Source: Bacteroidota bacterium (GTDB taxonomy: Bacteria; Bacteroidota; Bacteroidia; Flavobacteriales_D; Crocinitomicaceae). From it: a stretch of DNA of 7,782 nucleotides. Of this stretch, positions 5,192 to 7,782 are shown piece after piece (position 1 is the stretch's first letter; each line of letters starts with the position of its first letter). The notes under the pieces are model-generated. The model saw only the letters and a program-made list of their open reading frames with translations, did not search any database and was not told where the DNA came from. The DNA is taken from positions 1-7,782 of the forward strand of contig JAHKAT010000289.1 in NCBI GenBank assembly GCA_018825925.1, written 5' to 3'. The translations under genes and the position numbers were made by a program.

Positions 5192-5640
5192 TTCCAAACC
5201 AGATATGAACTTATGAAAAAATAAAGCGTAAAGCCCTTAAAAATTAAAAAAGAATTCTCAAGCTTATCTTTTGTGAACAAGTTAAACAGAGTTTTCGAAG
5301 AGAAAAATTTATTCTTGGGCTTTGGTTCTTGAAAATGAAATATGAAAAAAAGCCACCCATCTAACGAGTATATTACCTAAAACCATTTTGGTGAACCCGA
5401 ATGGGATCGTGGAGGAAACCAAAATTTAAATTATAAGCAACAAAACCCATTCTACTTCCTTATTTACTGCCCTTCGAATCTTGATTTATCAAATTTCGGT
5501 ATAGTCATCCCTAAATTGATGCATTTGGCTTGAAACCCAATAAAATCAATCGTTTTTTATGTACATCAAATGTCCCAAAAAGTTCAAAAAAGGAGTTTAG
5601 TTAGAAATTTGTACGATAAAAGAGTGTGTGCACTTTAAAG
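5192..5640. other. 449-base gap before the sigma gene, no convincing gene
   Basis: I see no ORF with family features here. Contents worth noting: a weak hairpin just after the ATPase gene (5619-5636); TATGTACATCAAA at 5558-5570, also found ahead of the ATPase gene; an 8-bp inverted repeat, ATTTTGGT (5385-5392) with ACCAAAAT (5418-5425), enclosing a small CCC-GAAT-GGG hairpin; and a segment at about 5433-5458 resembling 634-664. For the sigma gene promoter, only a poor candidate is visible: TAAGCTTG on the minus strand at 5266-5259, one mismatch from TAnnTTTG and about 70 nt before the ATG. Confidence 0.5.
5619..5636 (-). terminator. Weak hairpin after the ATPase gene
   Basis: Minus strand AAAGTG (5636-5631), loop CACA, CACT, a bulged C, then TTT (5621-5619), with one more T before the tract ends. 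It begins 4 nt after the stop codon. The stem is short and A-T rich with a bulge, so termination here is only possible, not established. Confidence 0.3.
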
Positions 5641-7041
5641 TTAAACCCCACTAAACTCTTCAAAAGCATCTTTTCCAATTTTGTAAGCATGCAAACTATT
5701 TGGGATTATCAGCAGGTCTTTTGAGTTTTTAAAAAGTGTTTTACTCGTGATGGTCCCTTTCGCCATTTTATTTTTACGCAGAAAGAAATTTAGTTTGTCT
5801 GCTTTTAAATTATCGGTCCATTTTACCTCCAATGCCCATTGCGCCTTTTGAAAAGTTGGATTCAACTCTATCAAATCTACCTCTCCCTCAGAGTTTCCAG
5901 ATTTCCAGGAGGCGTAGCGCAGAAAGTCGTGTTTGCTATGTAAGTATTGGGCAAAAACTGCTGTTTCCACTAAATGAGGAAAACGCTCATCGTTAGCGTC
6001 TACTTTGCCAAAAAGACCTGTGAACAAGCTTGGATTGGTTAAATAAATCTTGAATTGCGTGATGTTTTTAAAGCGTTTGGCGGTCACATCTATTCGGTGC
6101 AAGACTTTTATTAAAAAGGCCGACTCCAAATAAGTGATATACTTCTTTAGCGTTTTCACATCCATTTTGGTTTCTTGAGAAACACTTTGGTAATTCAATA
6201 TTTCACCACTTCGGTAAGCCAACACATTGAAAAATTGCTGAAGTTCTAAAATATTTTCAATCCCAAACAAACCGGGAAGGTCTTTCATGATCACCTTTTC
6301 CGTTATGTCTTTCTGAATGATAATTTCGGGGTTTTTAATTTTTTCAGGATTCAAGGCAATCTCTGGAAACCCACCAAAATTGATGTAATCGCGAAAATGA
6401 TTGTTTAAAGCCTCCATATCATCACAGCCATAAAAGACCTGTCCTTCTTCATCCTGAAGCGTAAAAGGTTTCAAAAGACCATCATATCCATTCAAATCGA
6501 TGTATTCTGCAAAGGTAAGGGGCGGTAAAAAGAAATCGGTAAAGCGTCCAGCTCCACTTTCTGTGCTTTTCATGCGTAAGGCCGCTGCGGCACTTCCACT
6601 AACCACAAATTTTGTGTTCCGAAAACGATCGACCAAGGATTTAAGATGAATTTCCCAATCTTTTAAATATTGTATTTCATCAAAAAAAACATAGCAATCC
6701 TCAATAGTATTCCCGGTAATGCTTAACGCCTTTTCAACCAAAGTTTCAAGATGAACATTGGTATAAATGGGCGTGTCCAGACTAAAATAAAAAATCTTAC
6801 TTGCGGGAATTTTCCTCGCCAATAAATCTTGAATGGCTTGATACATCATGACCGTTTTACCCACACGCCGAGGCCCCATCAATACCACAGCACGATGTGG
6901 AAAAGATTCAATCACTTTATCAAAAAATCGTGGATAATAATGTCTCCGACCATGATTCGAATAATAGGGTATTTCTCCACTCTCCCACCAAAAATGGTCT
7001 GCCCGCAATCTTCGATTCAATATGTTCTCATCAAATGTCAT
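5641..7041 (-). CDS. AAA_14/DUF4143 ATP-binding protein
   Basis: This 466-residue P-loop ATPase belongs to a family very common in Bacteroidota. Walker A is GPRRVGKT at 56-63 and Walker B is VFFDEIQ at 118-124. SGS (148-150) and AGRF (164-167), followed by FFLPPLTFAEY (170-180), are typical AAA_14 sensor-region marks. The DUF4143 part runs from about 245 to the end. It includes a winged-helix-like stretch at 280-315 and a possible PD-(D/E)xK nuclease-like core: E359, D389 in GEVDLIEL, and E405-V-K407 in ALEVKW. The physiological role of the family is unresolved; DNA- or toxin-related roles have been proposed. I start at ATG 7041. A TTG at 7059 is in frame but lies inside the TATCTTTG promoter box, so it cannot be in the mRNA. 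The gene is a single unit between the HppA terminator and a long gap, with dyad-symmetric sites upstream. Confidence 0.9.
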   Translation of the reverse strand: MTFDENILNRRLRADHFWWESGEIPYYSNHGRRHYYPRFFDKVIESFPHRAVVLMGPRRVGKTVMMYQAIQDLLARKIPASKIFYFSLDTPIYTNVHLETLVEKALSITGNTIEDCYVFFDEIQYLKDWEIHLKSLVDRFRNTKFVVSGSAAAALRMKSTESGAGRFTDFFLPPLTFAEYIDLNGYDGLLKPFTLQDEEGQVFYGCDDMEALNNHFRDYINFGGFPEIALNPEKIKNPEIIIQKDITEKVIMKDLPGLFGIENILELQQFFNVLAYRSGEILNYQSVSQETKMDVKTLKKYITYLESAFLIKVLHRIDVTAKRFKNITQFKIYLTNPSLFTGLFGKVDANDERFPHLVETAVFAQYLHSKHDFLRYASWKSGNSEGEVDLIELNPTFQKAQWALEVKWTDNLKADKLNFFLRKNKMAKGTITSKTLFKNSKDLLIIPNSLHAYKIGKDAFEEFSGV

Positions 7042-7056
7042 TTGCTTATCTTTCTC

Positions 7057-7064
7057 CAAAGATA
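7057..7064 (-). promoter_or_regulatory. Promoter -7 element of the ATPase gene
   Basis: Minus strand TATCTTTG matches TAnnTTTG exactly. Transcription would begin near 7050, leaving about 10 nt before ATG 7041. No TTG is present at the -33 position; that place is taken by a TGTACA palindrome (7081-7086), suggesting that a regulator rather than a canonical -33 contact governs this promoter. Confidence 0.7.
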
Positions 7065-7080
7065 CACAAAATTAGGTGAA

Positions 7081-7159
7081 TGTACATATTCCGGTACGAT
7101 CATACCAAAATATGTACATATGTTTTGAAGCCTAATGAAATCAGGCATTTATATGTACA
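7081..7159. promoter_or_regulatory. Cluster of TGTACA palindromes upstream of the ATPase gene
   Basis: TGTACA occurs at 7081-7086, 7113-7118 and 7154-7159, each embedded in an AT-rich ATGTACAT context. The spacings are 32 and 41 bases, close to three and four helical turns, so all three would face the same side of the DNA. Between the first two lies the near-palindrome GGTACGATCATACC (7093-7106). The first copy covers the -33 position of the ATPase promoter. This arrangement fits an operator array for a dimeric regulator; no candidate regulator is encoded in the window apart from possible self-binding by the ATPase, which is speculation. Confidence 0.5.
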
Positions 7160-7208
7160 TCAAAATACAAAATCATCTCATATTCGAACTAATCTGAAAA
7201 ATAGGTAC

Positions 7209-7241
7209 AAAAAAATCCCTCGATCAAATGACCGAGGGATT
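7209..7241 (-). terminator. Intrinsic terminator of hppA
   Basis: On the minus strand AATCCCTCG (7241-7233) pairs with CGAGGGATT (7222-7214). The stem can be extended by a G-T wobble and two more pairs (GTC/GAT) around a small ATTT loop, giving about 12 bp. A run of seven T (7215-7209) follows, its first two bases closing the stem. It begins 21 nt beyond the doubled TAG stop of the HppA gene. There is no T-run on the plus strand, so it acts in the minus direction. Confidence 0.93.
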
Positions 7242-7265
7242 CAATATTATGAAGTAGAATCTCTA

Positions 7266-7782
7266 CTATTTTGCTTTTGCACAACAAGGTTTTTCACAAC
7301 CTTTTTTGCAACTTGCTTTCGCTTCGCCTTTGCATTCTGATTTTGACATTGGACAAACAGCACCTTCTTTCAATTTACCATTTTCGTCGAACATCGCCAT
7401 GCACTCTGCTTTTTGCTCAGCTGTACAACCTTTAGCGTCGCACATTTTAGCGCACTCTTCTTTGGTCATGTCTGCTGTCATCGTACATTTCATGTCCGCT
7501 TTTGCTTTGCAACAAGCTTTTTGTTCAGCGTGACAAGCTGCAGCTCCAGTTGCATTTGACTCAGCACCGTGACCACCCAAGATAGGAGCGATCACCAAAC
7601 CGATCAAACACGTCAACTTAATCAAAATGTTCATTGAAGGACCTGAAGTATCTTTGAATGGATCACCTACTGTATCTCCAGTTACTGCCGCTTTGTGCGC
7701 ATCAGAACCTTTGTACGTCATTTCACCGTTGATTTCAACACCAGCTTCGAATGATTTTTTAGCGTTGTCCCATGCACCACCA
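7266..7782 (-). CDS. hppA: Membrane-bound pyrophosphatase HppA, C-terminal part, with Cys-rich tail
   Basis: The frame is open through the window edge, so the 5' end is missing; about 171 codons are visible. GGAWDNAKKSFE leads into DTVGDPFKDTSGPSMNILIK, the highly conserved acidic region of ion-pumping pyrophosphatases, then the last membrane helix ending LVIAPILGG. These proteins couple PPi hydrolysis to H+ or Na+ transport; the part that would tell which ion is outside the window. Normally the chain ends near this point. Here it continues without frame change for 101 residues containing 14 cysteines, many Lys, and several Met, including an internal repeat (C-H-AEQKA-CC and C-T-AEQKA-EC). 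The C-terminus of this family faces the periplasm, so the tail would be an external, metallothionein-like metal-binding segment (inference). The gene stops with TAG TAG (7268-7263), followed by a strong terminator. The internal ATG at 7721 is not a start. Confidence 0.93.
   Translation of the reverse strand, partial: GGAWDNAKKSFEAGVEINGEMTYKGSDAHKAAVTGDTVGDPFKDTSGPSMNILIKLTCLIGLVIAPILGGHGAESNATGAAACHAEQKACCKAKADMKCTMTADMTKEECAKMCDAKGCTAEQKAECMAMFDENGKLKEGAVCPMSKSECKGEAKASCKKGCEKPCCAKAK

Noticed and set aside
5192..5197. TTG at 5197 as start of the sigma factor
   Set aside because: An ATG two codons downstream gives a start (MNFEEIYREHK) that fits the family well, and no ribosome-binding signal favours the TTG.
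5341..5430. Plus-strand frame reading PKTILVNPNGIVEETKI before a stop, reminiscent of a thioredoxin-like protein end
   Set aside because: Only about 27 codons are open, with no start, no CxxC motif and no continuing similarity in neighbouring frames; most likely coincidence.
709..7043. Shared ATCAAATGTCATT at about 710 and 7030
   Set aside because: One copy is inside the ATPase coding start and the match length is what chance allows in an AT-rich window of this size.
7042..7059. TTG at 7059 as start of the ATPase
   Set aside because: The TTG is part of the TATCTTTG promoter box at 7057-7064, so it lies upstream of the transcription start; ATG 7041 is used instead.
7719..7721. ATG at 7721 as the start of a separate 151-residue Cys-rich protein
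   Set aside because: The reading frame upstream continues with conserved HppA residues (GGAWDNAKKSFE) to the window edge, so this Met is internal.

Overview
The window looks like chromosomal DNA from a member of the Bacteroidota, probably a Flavobacteriales-type organism. The supporting signs are a type IX secretion (T9SS) C-terminal sorting domain, exact TAnnTTTG promoter elements, AT-rich untranslated leaders without Shine-Dalgarno sites, and a DUF4143 ATPase of a kind common in this phylum. Every supported gene lies on the minus strand, so transcription runs from high to low coordinates. No RNA genes, insertion sequences or CRISPR arrays were seen.

Layout in transcription order. (1) 7782-7266: the C-terminal end of a membrane-bound pyrophosphatase (HppA) carrying an unusual 101-residue tail with 14 cysteines, followed by a strong intrinsic terminator at 7209-7241. 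(2) 7041-5641: an AAA_14/DUF4143 ATPase. Its TAnnTTTG promoter is preceded by three TGTACA palindromes spaced by about whole helical turns, and a fourth lies downstream of the gene. (3) 5640-5192: a 449-base gap with no convincing gene. (4) 5191-771: six genes that appear to form one metal-response module: an ECF sigma factor, a very short one-helix anti-sigma-like protein, a CnrX/CpxP-like periplasmic sensor, an MbnP-family protein, a MauG/MbnH-type diheme enzyme, and a YHYH-domain protein with a T9SS tail. (5) 770-1: a gap followed by the start of the histidine operon, with a complete leader-peptide attenuator (five consecutive His codons) and the N-terminal 122 codons of HisG.

How the genes work together. 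The sequence directly shows a two-block motif, GCGAAGGAAA-N11-GTCGTCTAA, present twice with identical spacing: just after the sigma gene, ahead of the anti-sigma gene, and just after the diheme enzyme gene, ahead of the YHYH gene. The second block resembles an ECF-type -10 element. The inference is that the sigma factor encoded here drives both promoters. The periplasmic sensor and anti-sigma would hold it inactive until a metal signal, most likely copper, is sensed. The output would be MbnP, its Trp-oxidising diheme partner and a secreted or surface YHYH protein. MbnP/MbnH pairs are known from copper and methanobactin biology; the regulation proposed here is inference from sequence.

The strongest points for follow-up are the paired promoter motif with its regulon, the Cys-rich HppA tail, and the complete his attenuator, in which the tandem stop codons themselves pair with the His codons.
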